A DNA stretch of 64,000 bases from CBDBKE01 sp965218055 (GCA_965218055.1 CBDCKA010000002.1:1240001-1304000), one strand, 5' to 3'. Shown: positions 34,872-44,217, numbered from the stretch's first letter. Notes: a model not told the origin generated them from the letters alone. Numbers and translations: made by a program.

Positions 34872-34969
34872 AGCAAGCAGCTCCAGTAGAACTCGGAATT
34901 GGCCTGATGAGAGTCTCGATCCTCCTGGGGATTCTAGCAAACCACCGGCGAAAGATTGAAAGATTCCGA

Positions 34970-35968
34970 CTACTCCTCTCCCTCCGGTGGAGCCCCGGAG
35001 ATGCGAGTGAGGTCCTGTTGCTTTATCCGGTCCGCATTGAAGCGGGCCGCACGGTCTCGCATTGTCCTCAAGACCTGCTCCAAAGACGGCGGCTCTGCTT
35101 TGATCCAGCGCAGCGGATTGATCCGGGCCACCACGAATGCCCGCAGGTAGGGGCTCACCAGACCCCGCTCCCTTAGCTGGGACACCACCTCGGCCACCCG
35201 CTCCTCCAGCTCAAACAGCAGCTCGGCGCGTTTCTCATGCTCGTGGATTGCTCGGCGCAGCGGCTCGCCGAGAAAGGTTTCCAACCGCCGGAGGATTGGG
35301 TGATAGGCCCCGCCGGCAAACATGCCTTTCCTCTCGTAGCACAGGCCGAGGGTCACCAGCGCCGCTTCCTCAAGATAAAAGGCAAAGTCGCGTTCGGGGC
35401 GTGCTCCGTCCTCTTCCAGCAGCCCTTTGTAAATGCGGATCACTTCCAGGGAACGTTCGCGGAGGTTGTGCGCCTTCTCGGTGTTCAGGGCCAGGATTTG
35501 CCAGGCCACCTCGCGGTTGGGGACCACCAGCGCGGTAATGGCTTTGGCGCCCAGGCGACGCATCGCTTCCAGGCGGTGGCGGCCGTTAGGGGTCCAAAGC
35601 CCGCTCTCGGGAGCAGGAACGGCGATGACCGGATCCAGGAAGAGGCCTGTTTTGTGGATCACATCGGCCAGCCGCCGATGATGCGCCTGGGAGAGATCCC
35701 GCTGGAAAGGAGTCGGCTCAATGCGGTCAATCGGGAGGATTGCGAACAACAGCGGTTGGCCGCCGAGAGGATCTCGGTAGGCGCCCACCACGGTTCCACC
35801 TTCTTTTTCTACGCGGCTGGCAGCATCGGCTAGCGCCGCTGGCGGGGCTTGCAGGCGGCAGTCCGGCGGCTCGAATCCGCGCGATCGGGGTGCTGCCTTG
35901 CGCACCCGGCGTCGGACCGGTGCACGCTTGCTCACCGGCTTCGACTGTGTCTTGCCCGCCCTGGCCAT
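34970..35968 (-). CDS. ParB/Spo0J-like nuclease-fold protein
   Basis: About 332 residues from ATG 35968, with a very basic N-terminal tail (RAGKTQSKPVSKRAPVRRRV). The ParB N-terminal domain starts near LPIDRIEPTPFQRDLSQAHH and has VIHKTGLFLDPVIAVPA and WTPNGRHRLEAMRRLGAKAI, the last matching the GERR-type motif as NGRHR. The long C-terminal part is helical with FELEERVAEVVSQLRERG. No parA is adjacent, so it may be a nucleoid-associated or regulatory ParB-like protein rather than a plasmid partition factor. Confidence 0.82.
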   Translation of the reverse strand: MARAGKTQSKPVSKRAPVRRRVRKAAPRSRGFEPPDCRLQAPPAALADAASRVEKEGGTVVGAYRDPLGGQPLLFAILPIDRIEPTPFQRDLSQAHHRRLADVIHKTGLFLDPVIAVPAPESGLWTPNGRHRLEAMRRLGAKAITALVVPNREVAWQILALNTEKAHNLRERSLEVIRIYKGLLEEDGARPERDFAFYLEEAALVTLGLCYERKGMFAGGAYHPILRRLETFLGEPLRRAIHEHEKRAELLFELEERVAEVVSQLRERGLVSPYLRAFVVARINPLRWIKAEPPSLEQVLRTMRDRAARFNADRIKQQDLTRISGAPPEGEE

Positions 35969-36131
35969 TGGACGCCTCCTCCGTCTTTGAGTGGGGCTCC
36001 CCAGCATACCGCCTTCCGGGAAAGAATCCCCCGACTTTGCGGGCAGCTCATAGCCAGACACGGAACCAGCGGTGGTGTTTCGAGTTATAATGGCGAATCA
36101 ACAGGAGGGTGAATGACCAGCAGGGGTATGA

Positions 36132-36350
36132 ATGAGTAGAGAAGACCTGATCAGCGTGGAGGGTGTAGTGCTTGAGAAGTTTCCGGGGGGCGTCTTCAGC
36201 GTCCGCTTCGGAGAGAACAGAACCGCATTGGCCCATCTTTCGGGCAGGCTCCGGAAAAACCGCATTCGTATCCTTGCCGGCGACCGGGTCGCGCTGGAAC
36301 TTTCTCCCTACGACCTAAACCGCGGCCGCATTACCTACCGTTACCGCTAG
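36132..36350 (+). CDS. infA: Translation initiation factor IF-1
   Basis: A 72-residue IF-1 with the full OB-fold: ISVEGVVLEKFPGGVFSVRF, ALAHLSGRLRKNRIRILAGD, RVALELSPYDLNRGRITYRY. It blocks the ribosomal A site during initiation. The central segment differs from the most common form (VRFGENRTALAHL for VELENGHEVLAHI). It is not in a ribosomal-protein operon here but lies alone between a ParB-like gene and pyrD, so a second infA may exist elsewhere. The ATG follows an AGCAGGGG-like stretch 9 bp upstream. Confidence 0.92.
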   Translation: MSREDLISVEGVVLEKFPGGVFSVRFGENRTALAHLSGRLRKNRIRILAGDRVALELSPYDLNRGRITYRYR

Positions 36351-36411
36351 CCACAGTGCTCAGAGGAGAGTGGTTTCGGGAGAGCCGCCCGTCCAGTCCC
36401 GAGGAGCAATC

Positions 36412-37356
36412 CTACATTTCCGTTGCCGAGTCCGCGGCCGCTTCCAGGCGAAGAGTCCCGATGAGGGAGCGCACCGAAGCGAGGCCGTGGTGGCGGCAGT
36501 AGTCTTCCATCTCGCCAATGATGCGAAGGGTGGCGCGCGGGTCGACGAACGAGGCCGTGCCGACCTGCACGGCCGCCGCCCCGGCCACCATGAACTCCAG
36601 GGCATCGCGACCGGTCCAGATGCCGCCCAGGCCAATGATGGGCAGGCGCACGGCCTGGGCGGCCTGGTACACCATCCGTAGCGCGATCGGTTTGATGGCG
36701 GGTCCGGAAAGCCCTCCGGTGACGTTGGACAGCACTGGCAGGCGCGTCTCCAGGTCAATGGCCATGCCCACGAAGGTATTGACCAGCGACAAGGCGTCGG
36801 CGCCGCCCTCGGCCGCCGCCCGGGCAAAGGTGGCGATGTCGGTGACGTTTGGCGAAAGCTTGACGATGAGTGGACGGGAGGAAACCCGGCGCACGGCTGC
36901 AGTGACCTCATGGGTCAGCCGCGGGTCGGAGCCAAAGCTGATGCCCCCGTGCTTGGTGTTGGGGCAGGACACGTTCAGTTCATAGCCGGCCAGCCCTTCC
37001 CCCTGCTCCAGGATGCGAATCACCTCCACGTAATCTTCGGTAGCGTATCCGAAGACATTGGCGAAGACAGCGGTGTCGCAGCGGCTGAGCTCCGGCAGTT
37101 TCTCGCCGACAAATGCGGCCGCCCCGATGTTTTGCAGGCCCACGGCGTTCAGCATTCCTGAAGCGGTCTCGTGCAGACGCGGCGCCGGATGCCCCGGCAT
37201 TGGCTCTCGCGAGAGCCCCTTCACCACCAGCCCGCCGAGCCGGTTCAACTCCACCAGGTGCGCGAACTCCACGCCGTAGGCGAAGGTGCCGCTGGCAGCC
37301 ATCACCGGGTTTTTCAGCCGCACGCCGGCGATCTCAGTGGACAGGTCGGGGGTCAT
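36412..37356 (-). CDS. pyrD: Dihydroorotate dehydrogenase, class 1B type
   Basis: A 314-residue PyrD oxidising dihydroorotate to orotate, step 4 of pyrimidine synthesis. Class 1 features: KNPVMAASGTFAYG, VVKGLSREPMPGHPAPRLHE, MLNAVGLQN, the catalytic Cys in ELNVSCPNTKHGG and the FMN-binding end GLGGIWTGRDALEFMVAGAA. Such class 1B enzymes usually need a PyrK electron-transfer subunit, which is not in the window. Its start overlaps the end of the phosphatase-superfamily gene by 23 bp. Confidence 0.93.
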   Translation of the reverse strand: MTPDLSTEIAGVRLKNPVMAASGTFAYGVEFAHLVELNRLGGLVVKGLSREPMPGHPAPRLHETASGMLNAVGLQNIGAAAFVGEKLPELSRCDTAVFANVFGYATEDYVEVIRILEQGEGLAGYELNVSCPNTKHGGISFGSDPRLTHEVTAAVRRVSSRPLIVKLSPNVTDIATFARAAAEGGADALSLVNTFVGMAIDLETRLPVLSNVTGGLSGPAIKPIALRMVYQAAQAVRLPIIGLGGIWTGRDALEFMVAGAAAVQVGTASFVDPRATLRIIGEMEDYCRHHGLASVRSLIGTLRLEAAADSATEM

Positions 37357-39079
37357 CGGATTTCGGATTTCCGATCTCGCGTTTCAGTGCCTCGGTTAAA
37401 ACTCGGCCGGTAGCCAGAGAGGGGGCCCGGATGCCCAGCGCGGCGGCCAGCGTCACCGGAAGATCGGCGGGGGAGACTGGCGCCTCATAGGTGCCCGCGC
37501 GGAATGGGTGGCCCCAGAGAATCAACGGCACGTGCGTGTCGTAGCAATAGGGCGAACCGTGGGTCGTGCCCTTCGAGCTGCCCACCAGTCCGGACATCCA
37601 GTGCCGTTTGAAAACCAGGTAAAGATCGCCGCCGCGGTCCGGATGATACGACCGGCAGACCTTTCCCAACAGTTCCGAGCCGGGTCGGCAGTCAATCAGC
37701 TCGGAGCGGGTGAACACGGCGGCCAAGCCAGGCAATTCCAGCAGGGCCTCGGCCGCCCGGCGCGCCACCTCATCTGGGTTGAGCCGGCACTCGCGGATAA
37801 GCGCCTGGTTTAGATACAGGTTCGGAACCGAGTAGTTCACCACCCACCGCGGCTTTGCCTTGCCGGAGGTGCGGTCCGAGCGGGCACCGTAAAGCTGGTT
37901 CAAGCGGGTTTCAATTTTCCCTGACACCTCCCTCTTAGAGACCCGTCCAGCGTCCAGACCCCGCTGACGAGCTATCTCGGGGATTGGAGCAACGCCGTGG
38001 TCGGCGCTGAACGCGATCCAGATGTGGCGCAAGCCAATGCGTTCCTCCAGAAAGCGCAGGAACTCGGCGAGGTTGCGGTCCGCCCGCAAGACCGCATCGC
38101 GAGTCTGGCGGGCGTCTGGCCCATAGACGTGGCCTACCAAGTCAATGGCCGATGGGTTGAGGACCAGCAGGTCGGTGGCCGGTCCGCGGCCCAGTTGTTC
38201 GTGCTCAACTGCGGCGCGCGCCAGCGCGAACTCAATATCGGTGAGGAACGGAGAATAGCGGATCGCATGCACCAGCTTCACCCGTTCGGCGGAGTTGGTC
38301 GCTTTGGGGAATATCAGAAACGGCTTCCCGTTGGGGTTGTCCACAGGTGTCCACGGTTTGCCCCCGTACTGCGCGGCCCAGTCCCGTCCGTTAAACCGCC
38401 GTACCCATGCCGGCAGGTCTCTCATGTAGTAGGTGGAGCTGATCGCGGAAAGAGTTTTGGGGTCCAACCAATAAGCGGCCGTGGCTTGCTTTCCAGCAGT
38501 GAACACCGCTGAGCGCGCCTTGTAGGAAATCGAGATGACGCGCGCCCGGCCTTTCGTCACCCTGTGCAGCTGGTCGCCCAGCGTGGAACCGATGAGCCAG
38601 CGGGGCGAGGCGCCGGCCGAAGCCGACGTGGCACCGAGCAGCTTGGTGGCTGGGTCGTGTCCGGCTGTGGTGTACCGGCCCCGGACGCGGTCAAACCATC
38701 CGTTGCTGATGATCCCATGCGCGTTAGGGGAAGCGCCCGTGGCGAGGGTCGCGTGGCCAGGCGCCGTGACGGTAAGGGCGTGGCGATAGTGGCAATTGGC
38801 GAAGACTGCCCCACCTTCCAGCAGAAGATTCAAGCCGCCGGAAACGACAGACCCGCCGGGAGAGACAGCTTCCCGGCCGGCAGCGCCGGAGGGCGCGGCT
38901 TTCAAGAAAGCTGAGCGAAAGCGCGCCAAATAATCCTGTCGGAACTGGTCCATAACGACCAGCAGGATCAGGCGAGGCTGCTCTCGGCGGGCGGCCAGGG
39001 CCGGCGCCGCGACAATCAGGTGCAGCAGCACTAGCAGCGGCAGTAGCAGCAGTGCCACCGTGCCGCGAAACCAACGCAT
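37334..39079 (-). CDS. Exported alkaline-phosphatase-superfamily protein
   Basis: About 581 residues from ATG 39079, which starts a good signal peptide (MRWFRGTVALLLLPLLVLLH). This is a nucleotide pyrophosphatase/phosphodiesterase-like member of the alkaline phosphatase superfamily: LVVMDQFRQDYLARF supplies the first metal-binding Asp, HALTVTAPGHATLATGASPN the nucleophile Thr, NPSAIDLVGHVYGPDARQTR and FSADHGVAPIPEIAR further Asp/His ligands. In E. coli PhoA the nucleophile is Ser; Thr is typical for the NPP-like branch. It overlaps pyrD by 23 bp and is probably co-transcribed with it. Confidence 0.87.
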   Translation of the reverse strand: MRWFRGTVALLLLPLLVLLHLIVAAPALAARREQPRLILLVVMDQFRQDYLARFRSAFLKAAPSGAAGREAVSPGGSVVSGGLNLLLEGGAVFANCHYRHALTVTAPGHATLATGASPNAHGIISNGWFDRVRGRYTTAGHDPATKLLGATSASAGASPRWLIGSTLGDQLHRVTKGRARVISISYKARSAVFTAGKQATAAYWLDPKTLSAISSTYYMRDLPAWVRRFNGRDWAAQYGGKPWTPVDNPNGKPFLIFPKATNSAERVKLVHAIRYSPFLTDIEFALARAAVEHEQLGRGPATDLLVLNPSAIDLVGHVYGPDARQTRDAVLRADRNLAEFLRFLEERIGLRHIWIAFSADHGVAPIPEIARQRGLDAGRVSKREVSGKIETRLNQLYGARSDRTSGKAKPRWVVNYSVPNLYLNQALIRECRLNPDEVARRAAEALLELPGLAAVFTRSELIDCRPGSELLGKVCRSYHPDRGGDLYLVFKRHWMSGLVGSSKGTTHGSPYCYDTHVPLILWGHPFRAGTYEAPVSPADLPVTLAAALGIRAPSLATGRVLTEALKREIGNPKSDDPRPVH

Positions 39080-39213
39080 TAACCGCAGTCTAGCACAGCG
39101 CGCCTGTCGCTTTCGGGGGCAGACCTGTGTCACTTGCCGAAGGCCGTGTCCGCTCACGCGCTCTCTTTTCCGACGGGACAGACGGGCTTGGCCCCCCTTC
39201 CGGGAGCGCTTGT

Positions 39214-39239
39214 AGCAGTCCCTCCCCAGGGAGGGTGCT
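39214..39239 (+). promoter_or_regulatory. Candidate PyrR-binding RNA hairpin
   Basis: AGCA-GT-CCCTCC-CCAG-GGAGGG-TGCT folds into a stem with a two-base bulge. The loop side contains CCAGGGAGG, which fits the core CCNGNGAGG of the published PyrR-binding consensus (ARUCCNGNGAGGYU); outer positions do not match well. It lies about 90 bp before the pyrR start. UMP-bound PyrR could bind here to repress the pyr genes (inference). Confidence 0.45.
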
Positions 39240-39326
39240 CCACCGATTGCCGACAAGTTGCAGAGGAAGCATCCTGCCTATGCTTGCCGCCGGGTGCAGC
39301 GTCCGGTATGATGGCGAGCGCCGACC

Positions 39327-39878
39327 ATGGCACTTCGCGAGAAGGCGCAACTGATGAGCGGGTCCGAGATTGATCGCACCCTGACTCGCCTGGCCCACGA
39401 AATCCTCGAAAAAAATGAGACGTTCGAAGACCTGGCTCTGATCGGCATCCGCCGCCGGGGCGTGCCGCTGGCGCGGCGGCTGGCCGATAAGGTTCGCGAG
39501 CTCGCACAGCAGGACATTCCTGTCGGCGTCCTGGACATCACCTTCCACCGTGACGACCTCTCCACCGTGGATCAGAAGCCGGTGTTGCAGGCGACCGAAA
39601 TCCCGTTTCCCATCAGCGGCAAGGACCTCATCGTGGTGGATGACGTGCTGTACACGGGACGCACGACCCGTGCCGCGCTCGACGCCCTGTTTGACCTTGG
39701 GCGCCCGCGGCGCGTCCAGTTGCTGGCGCTGATTGACCGCGGGCACCGCGAGCTGCCCATCGAAGCGCGCTACGTCGGCAAATACGTGGAGACGAGCGCC
39801 CGCGAGATCATTGAAGTGAAGCTCAAGGAAGTGGATCTGAACGAGCGAGTCATGCTGGTCGAAAGAACTGACGATTGA
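39327..39878 (+). CDS. pyrR: PyrR pyrimidine regulator/uracil phosphoribosyltransferase
   Basis: A 183-residue PyrR. The PRPP-binding loop is LIVVDDVLYTGRTTRAALDA, and SEIDRTLTRLAHEILEKNET with IGIRRRGVPLARRLA is typical of the family. It binds pyr mRNA with UMP and also has weak uracil phosphoribosyltransferase activity. I kept the ATG at 39327 because PyrR homologues normally have about nine residues before the ISGSEI-like motif; ATG 39354 has a better ribosome binding site. First gene of pyrR-pyrB-pyrC. Confidence 0.92.
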   Translation: MALREKAQLMSGSEIDRTLTRLAHEILEKNETFEDLALIGIRRRGVPLARRLADKVRELAQQDIPVGVLDITFHRDDLSTVDQKPVLQATEIPFPISGKDLIVVDDVLYTGRTTRAALDALFDLGRPRRVQLLALIDRGHRELPIEARYVGKYVETSAREIIEVKLKEVDLNERVMLVERTDD

Positions 39879-39932
39879 CTCCTTGCTTCACGCGCGCATG
39901 GATGATTCAATGCTGAGGCAGCCGATGAATCG

Positions 39933-40871
39933 ATGAAGAAGGGGCTTCTGGGAGTTGAAGAACTGTCCACCAGCGAGATCCAGGCGGTGCTGGATCGGGC
40001 CCGTCTTTACAAACCGCTGCAGCGCATGCAGCAGAAACTGGACCGGCTGCGGGGCAAGACCATCATCCACCTGTTTTTTGAGGCCTCCACCCGCACGCGC
40101 ACCTCGTTTGAGCTGGCGGCTCGGCGGTTGGGCGCTGACACGCTGAGCATCACGGCCCAGGCCTCGAGCGTCGAGAAGGGCGAGTCGCTGCTCGATACGC
40201 TCAACACGCTGGGCGCGATGCACCCCGATGCCATTGTCATGCGGCACTCGGCTTCCGGCGCGCCCCATTTCCTGGCCCGCCACCTGGAGACGCCCATTGT
40301 CAACGCTGGCGACGGCACCCACGAACATCCCACCCAGGCGTTGCTGGATGCCTTTACCATCCTGGAGTACAAGCCGACGCTGGCCGGGTTGCAGGTGGCC
40401 ATCATTGGCGACATCGCGCACAGCCGGGTCGCCCGTTCCAACGTCTGGCTCCTGAGCAAGTTTGGGGCGCGAGTGGTGCTGTGCGGGCCGCCGCCACTGG
40501 TTCCGCCGGAGCTGGCACGCCTCTCACCGTGCGTTTCCCTCAGCTATCATATGGAGGAGGCAATCGAAGGCGCCGACGTCATCATGATGTTGCGCGTGCA
40601 ACTGGAGCGCCAGACTGAGCCCTACTTCCCCTCCATTCAGGAGTACTTTCAGTTCTATGGCTTGCGCCTGGATCACCTACGGGTGGCTCGTGAAGATGCC
40701 ATTGTGATGCATCCGGGGCCGATCAATCGGGGGCGCGAAATTTCCTCCGAAGTCGCCGACTTCCCGCGTTCGGCCATTTTGAACCAGGTGGAAAACGGGG
40801 TTGCGGTGCGGATGGCAGTGCTGGACCTGCTGCTGGGACCACCCGAGGCCCCCGGCGGATTACCGCACTAA
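39933..40871 (+). CDS. pyrB: Aspartate carbamoyltransferase catalytic chain
   Basis: A 312-residue PyrB, forming carbamoyl-aspartate in step 2 of pyrimidine synthesis. Carbamoyl-phosphate site FEASTRTRTSFELAARRLGA, HPDAIVMRHSASGAPHFLA, and NAGDGTHEHPTQALLDAFTI are intact, as are IAHSRVARSN and MHPGPINRGREI. The ATG follows the pyrR stop by 54 bp. No regulatory chain pyrI is seen. Confidence 0.95.
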   Translation: MKKGLLGVEELSTSEIQAVLDRARLYKPLQRMQQKLDRLRGKTIIHLFFEASTRTRTSFELAARRLGADTLSITAQASSVEKGESLLDTLNTLGAMHPDAIVMRHSASGAPHFLARHLETPIVNAGDGTHEHPTQALLDAFTILEYKPTLAGLQVAIIGDIAHSRVARSNVWLLSKFGARVVLCGPPPLVPPELARLSPCVSLSYHMEEAIEGADVIMMLRVQLERQTEPYFPSIQEYFQFYGLRLDHLRVAREDAIVMHPGPINRGREISSEVADFPRSAILNQVENGVAVRMAVLDLLLGPPEAPGGLPH

Positions 40872-40889
40872 AGACCAGGCGACGGCGGA

Positions 40890-42179
40890 ATGCAAAAGAT
40901 GCTGTTGTTGAAGAACGGCCGGGTCGTGGACCCCGCGCAGAAACTGGACGCGGTGCGCGACGTGCTAGTGCGCGACGGGCTCATTGCCGAAGTGGCTCCT
41001 GCGCTGGAGGCGCCCGACGCCGAGCTGCTGGATGCCACCGGACTGGTGGTGGCGCCAGGCTTCATTGACCTGCACGTGCACCTGCGGGAACCCGGCAACG
41101 AGCACGCCGAAACCATCGAGACCGGAGGGCGGGCGGCCGCTGCCGGGGGCTTCACCGCCATCTGCGCCATGCCCAACACGAACCCAGTCAACGACAATGC
41201 GGCGGTGACGCAGTTCATTGTCGAGACGGCCCGGCGCGCGGCGGTCCACATCTTTCCCATTGGGGCCATCTCGCACCGTAGCCGGGGCGAGCGGCTGGCT
41301 GAGATCGGCGCCATGCGGCAGGCCGGCATCGTCGCCATCTCCGACGATGGCCGTCCGGTCATGAACAGCCGCCTGATGCGCCACGCCATGGAATACTCGC
41401 TGGCCTACGGCCTGCCGGTCATTGAGCACGCGGAAGACCTGGAATTGTCCGCCGGAGGCCAGATGCACGAAGGGGTGGTCTCCAGCCGCCTCGGCCTGCG
41501 CGGGATCAGCGGAGCCTCCGAAGACGTAATGGTGTCGCGCGATATCCTGCTGGCAGCCGATACCGGGGCCCATCTGCACGTCGCTCATTTGTCAACCGCG
41601 CGTTCGCTCCAGATGGTGCGGGAGGCGCGAGCCTTGGGCATCCGTGTCACCTGCGAGGTGAGTCCGCACCACTTCGCCCTCAGCGACGAAGACATTGGCA
41701 GCTACGACACCAATTACAAAATGAAGCCGCCCCTGCGGACGCGCCAGGACGTGGCCGCCCTGCTGGACGGTCTGGCGGATGGCACCGTGGACGCCATCGC
41801 TACCGATCACGCGCCGCATCCCGGCAGCGAAAAAATGCAGGAATTTGAGTTGGCCCCCTTCGGTATTGTCGGCCTGGAAACCGCTCTGGGCCTGGCTCTG
41901 GAGCACCTCTACCACAGCGGGCGCATTGACGTGCCCCGGCTGGTAGAGCTGTTTTCTACCAGCCCGGCCCGCCTCCTGGGCCTGCCGGGCCGAGGGTCGC
42001 TGGCTCCAGGAGGGCACGCCGACATCACCGTGTTTTCCCCCGATCGGCACTGGAAATTTGACTTGAACACTTCCTGTTCCAGGAGCAAAAATACTCCCTT
42101 CGGCGGCTGCACCTTTCGAGGTGGTCCCGAAGTGACCATTGTGAGCGGCCAGCTGGTCTGGCGGAGGAGCGCGAGCTAG
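40890..42179 (+). CDS. pyrC: Dihydroorotase
   Basis: A 429-residue class I (PyrC) dihydroorotase, step 3 of pyrimidine synthesis. The zinc site is visible in PGFIDLHVHLREPGNEHAET, then HLHVAHLSTARSLQMVREAR, ITCEVSPHHFALSDED-like VTCEVSPHHFAL, and the catalytic Asp in IATDHAPHPGSEK. It starts 18 bp after pyrB. Only an end-to-end reading frame, no sign of a fused inactive pyrC'. Confidence 0.95.
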   Translation: MQKMLLLKNGRVVDPAQKLDAVRDVLVRDGLIAEVAPALEAPDAELLDATGLVVAPGFIDLHVHLREPGNEHAETIETGGRAAAAGGFTAICAMPNTNPVNDNAAVTQFIVETARRAAVHIFPIGAISHRSRGERLAEIGAMRQAGIVAISDDGRPVMNSRLMRHAMEYSLAYGLPVIEHAEDLELSAGGQMHEGVVSSRLGLRGISGASEDVMVSRDILLAADTGAHLHVAHLSTARSLQMVREARALGIRVTCEVSPHHFALSDEDIGSYDTNYKMKPPLRTRQDVAALLDGLADGTVDAIATDHAPHPGSEKMQEFELAPFGIVGLETALGLALEHLYHSGRIDVPRLVELFSTSPARLLGLPGRGSLAPGGHADITVFSPDRHWKFDLNTSCSRSKNTPFGGCTFRGGPEVTIVSGQLVWRRSAS

Positions 42180-42247
42180 GTGAGCTCGCAACTTTACTTC
42201 CAGATTCCTCTCCCCCTGAGACTGGCGAATGAAACGATAGGGACGGC

Positions 42248-42601
42248 ATGAACGAACAACGGAGAGTGGCCCGCATGGCGGTAGATTGGAAAGTCACACT
42301 GCACCTGGGCCGGCAGGTGACCCGCGGGCAGGTAGTGCAGTTCAGCGAATACGGGATGTTGGTGACGCCGCCCGAGGTGGCACAGGCGGGCAAGCGATAC
42401 GAACTGCTGTTTAACGTACCCGGCCACCGCGGCGCATTTCGGGTGCGTGGTTTTATCGTCTATTCCAGCTCCAAAGGGGTGGGCGTCCGATTTGAATCTG
42501 TGCCCCCGGAAGTCACCACGACTTTTCGCAATTACATGGCCAGCGGCGGTGCGCCTCCCACCGGCAGCGTACCTCCCGGCTCTGCTGGACCCAGTTCGTA
42601 G
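42248..42601 (+). CDS. PilZ domain protein
   Basis: A 117-residue stand-alone PilZ-type protein (EQRRVARMAVDWKVTLHLGR, VVQFSEYGMLVTPPEVAQAG, GFIVYSSSKGVGVRFESVPP). The RxxxR start reads RRVAR and the D/NxSxxG region is QFSEYGM, missing the usual Asp/Asn, so cyclic-di-GMP binding may be weak. The C-terminus is Pro/Gly/Ser-rich and probably disordered. It follows pyrC by 68 bp. Confidence 0.75.
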   Translation: MNEQRRVARMAVDWKVTLHLGRQVTRGQVVQFSEYGMLVTPPEVAQAGKRYELLFNVPGHRGAFRVRGFIVYSSSKGVGVRFESVPPEVTTTFRNYMASGGAPPTGSVPPGSAGPSS

Positions 42602-42800
42602 GTGCGTGGCCGGAGCTGACCGCGCCTTTCGTTCGAAACGGTTCAAAACAGAACTCACCCTCAAGAGTAGAAATCCCAGGCTTCCTAACCTCGCAGGCCG
42701 GCGCTCCAGAAAGGGCTGTTTCGCCGCCGTGCTATATTGCGCCTGGGTATCTGCAGTTGCAGAAGCTGGCTAACTACTCTTCTTCAAAAAGGTGGAATCC

Positions 42801-43556
42801 ATGAGAGACCGATGGAGGGTCGCGTTGGAGATTGGTGTCTTGCTTGGGGCTGTGGCCACAGTTCCTGTTACCGTCCTGTACGAGCTGGGTACCAGAAGCC
42901 CTCTCATGCATGTTGCCGACTGGGCGATCTGGACTGTCTTCGTGGTGGACTACGTGGTGGGACTGACTCATGCCGACAATCGCCGGCAATACGCAAGGAC
43001 GCACCGGCTCAGCGCAGCCATAGTGATTGTGTCTTTCCCCCTGCTGCCCGCTGCGCTGGCCCTCACCCGGCTGGCCCGCTTGGCCCGCCTGTTCCCGCTT
43101 CTTCGCCTAGTGGGAGTAACGGCCCGCGGCATGGACTCTGTGGCCCGCATCCTGGGACGCCGGGGCCTCGCCTACATGGCCATGGTGACCGCCCTGTTGG
43201 TCTTCGCCGGAGGGGGCAGTTTGGCGGTGCTGGAGCCGAATACGGTGAAGCATGGCTTTTGGGAGGGCATCTGGTGGGCGATTGTCACCGTAACCACGGT
43301 CGGCTACGGAGATATCACCCCGCAGAGCCCCGGCGGCAGAATGGTCGCCATCTTGCTTATGCTGAGCGGAGTGGGCCTGACATCTACGATAGCGGCGTCT
43401 GTGGCGGCACATTTCGTCGCGCAAGAATCGGGCGCGGACCTCAAAACCCTCAGCCAGAAGCTGGATCGGATAGAGAGCCTCCTCAATTCATCTCAGGCAA
43501 ACGGTCTAGACGGCTTGTCTCAGCCGAACGACGAAGCTCTCAAAGGAGAAAGTTAG
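42801..43556 (+). CDS. Voltage-gated-like potassium channel
   Basis: A 251-residue inner-membrane protein with the Kv-like selectivity filter TVGYGD in IVTVTTVGYGDITPQSPGGR. The N-terminal part contains several hydrophobic helices including an S4-like segment rich in Arg (TRLARLARLFPLLRLVGVTA), so it is a six-helix channel of the voltage-gated type. The C-terminus is a coil (LKTLSQKLDRIESLLNS). ATG 42801 has AGGTGG six bases upstream. It may conduct K+; gating not testable here. Confidence 0.88.
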   Translation: MRDRWRVALEIGVLLGAVATVPVTVLYELGTRSPLMHVADWAIWTVFVVDYVVGLTHADNRRQYARTHRLSAAIVIVSFPLLPAALALTRLARLARLFPLLRLVGVTARGMDSVARILGRRGLAYMAMVTALLVFAGGGSLAVLEPNTVKHGFWEGIWWAIVTVTTVGYGDITPQSPGGRMVAILLMLSGVGLTSTIAASVAAHFVAQESGADLKTLSQKLDRIESLLNSSQANGLDGLSQPNDEALKGES

Positions 43557-43714
43557 TAGGGTGACGGGAGGGGCGGCCTTCCGCATTGCCAGCGCGGCAG
43601 TAGCGCGGATGGTTCTGTCGAGGGGCCGCCTGCTTGATTTGCCCGCAAGCCGGGGGCTAAACTGGAGATTGCGCGGCTCAGAGAGCCATGGGTCCGGTCG
43701 GGAGGACGGTTTTT

Positions 43715-44215
43715 ATGCGTAGCTGCCCAACATTCGGATACCGCGTCGTTCACTTGATGGCAGCCTTGCTGCTGTTGGTCGCCACGGCCTCGGCCCAGTC
43801 CCTGGGGGAGGTGGCACGCCGCCTTAGAGTCAAAAAGCGCCCGCAGGCCAAAGCCACTCGGGTCTACACCAACGAGGACCTACCCACCCGGGGCGGGCTC
43901 AGCACCGGCGTCGCTGCCGAGGCAAAGCCCAAACAGGACGAGACCACCAGAAGGGCGAACAAACTCCTCCCAAGGGGGAAGAAAAGAAGTCCAGGGCGGA
44001 AGTCGAGAAAGAATACCGGCAGAAAGCCGCCAAGTTGAACTCAGCTCTCGAAGCCGAGGAAAAGAAACTGGCGGAACTCCGGGACCGGTGGCTGCTGGGA
44101 CGCCAGCAGGAAGTGCAACAACAAGAAGCAACGGTGGAAAAGGCCCGGAAGGCCGTCGAAGACCTGCAGGAGGAACTGCGGCGGAGGGGGTTGCCTCCAG
44201 GTTGGGCCCGGTAAG
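43715..44215 (+). pseudogene. Exported coiled-coil protein interrupted by a frameshift
   Basis: From ATG 43715 there is a signal peptide (VVHLMAALLLLVATASAQS) and a basic region (LGEVARRLRVKKRPQAKATR). The first frame ends at 44038 in odd Arg-Lys-Pro-rich sequence. In the -1 frame a good coiled coil begins near 43951 (KGEQTPPKGEEKKSRAEVEK) and runs to TAA 44213-44215 (LNSALEAEEKKLAELRDRWL, RKAVEDLQEELRRRGLPPGW). A single-base change near 43940-43960 thus splits one gene of ~165 codons. It may be a real lesion or a sequence error. Confidence 0.65.
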
Positions 44216-44217
44216 AT

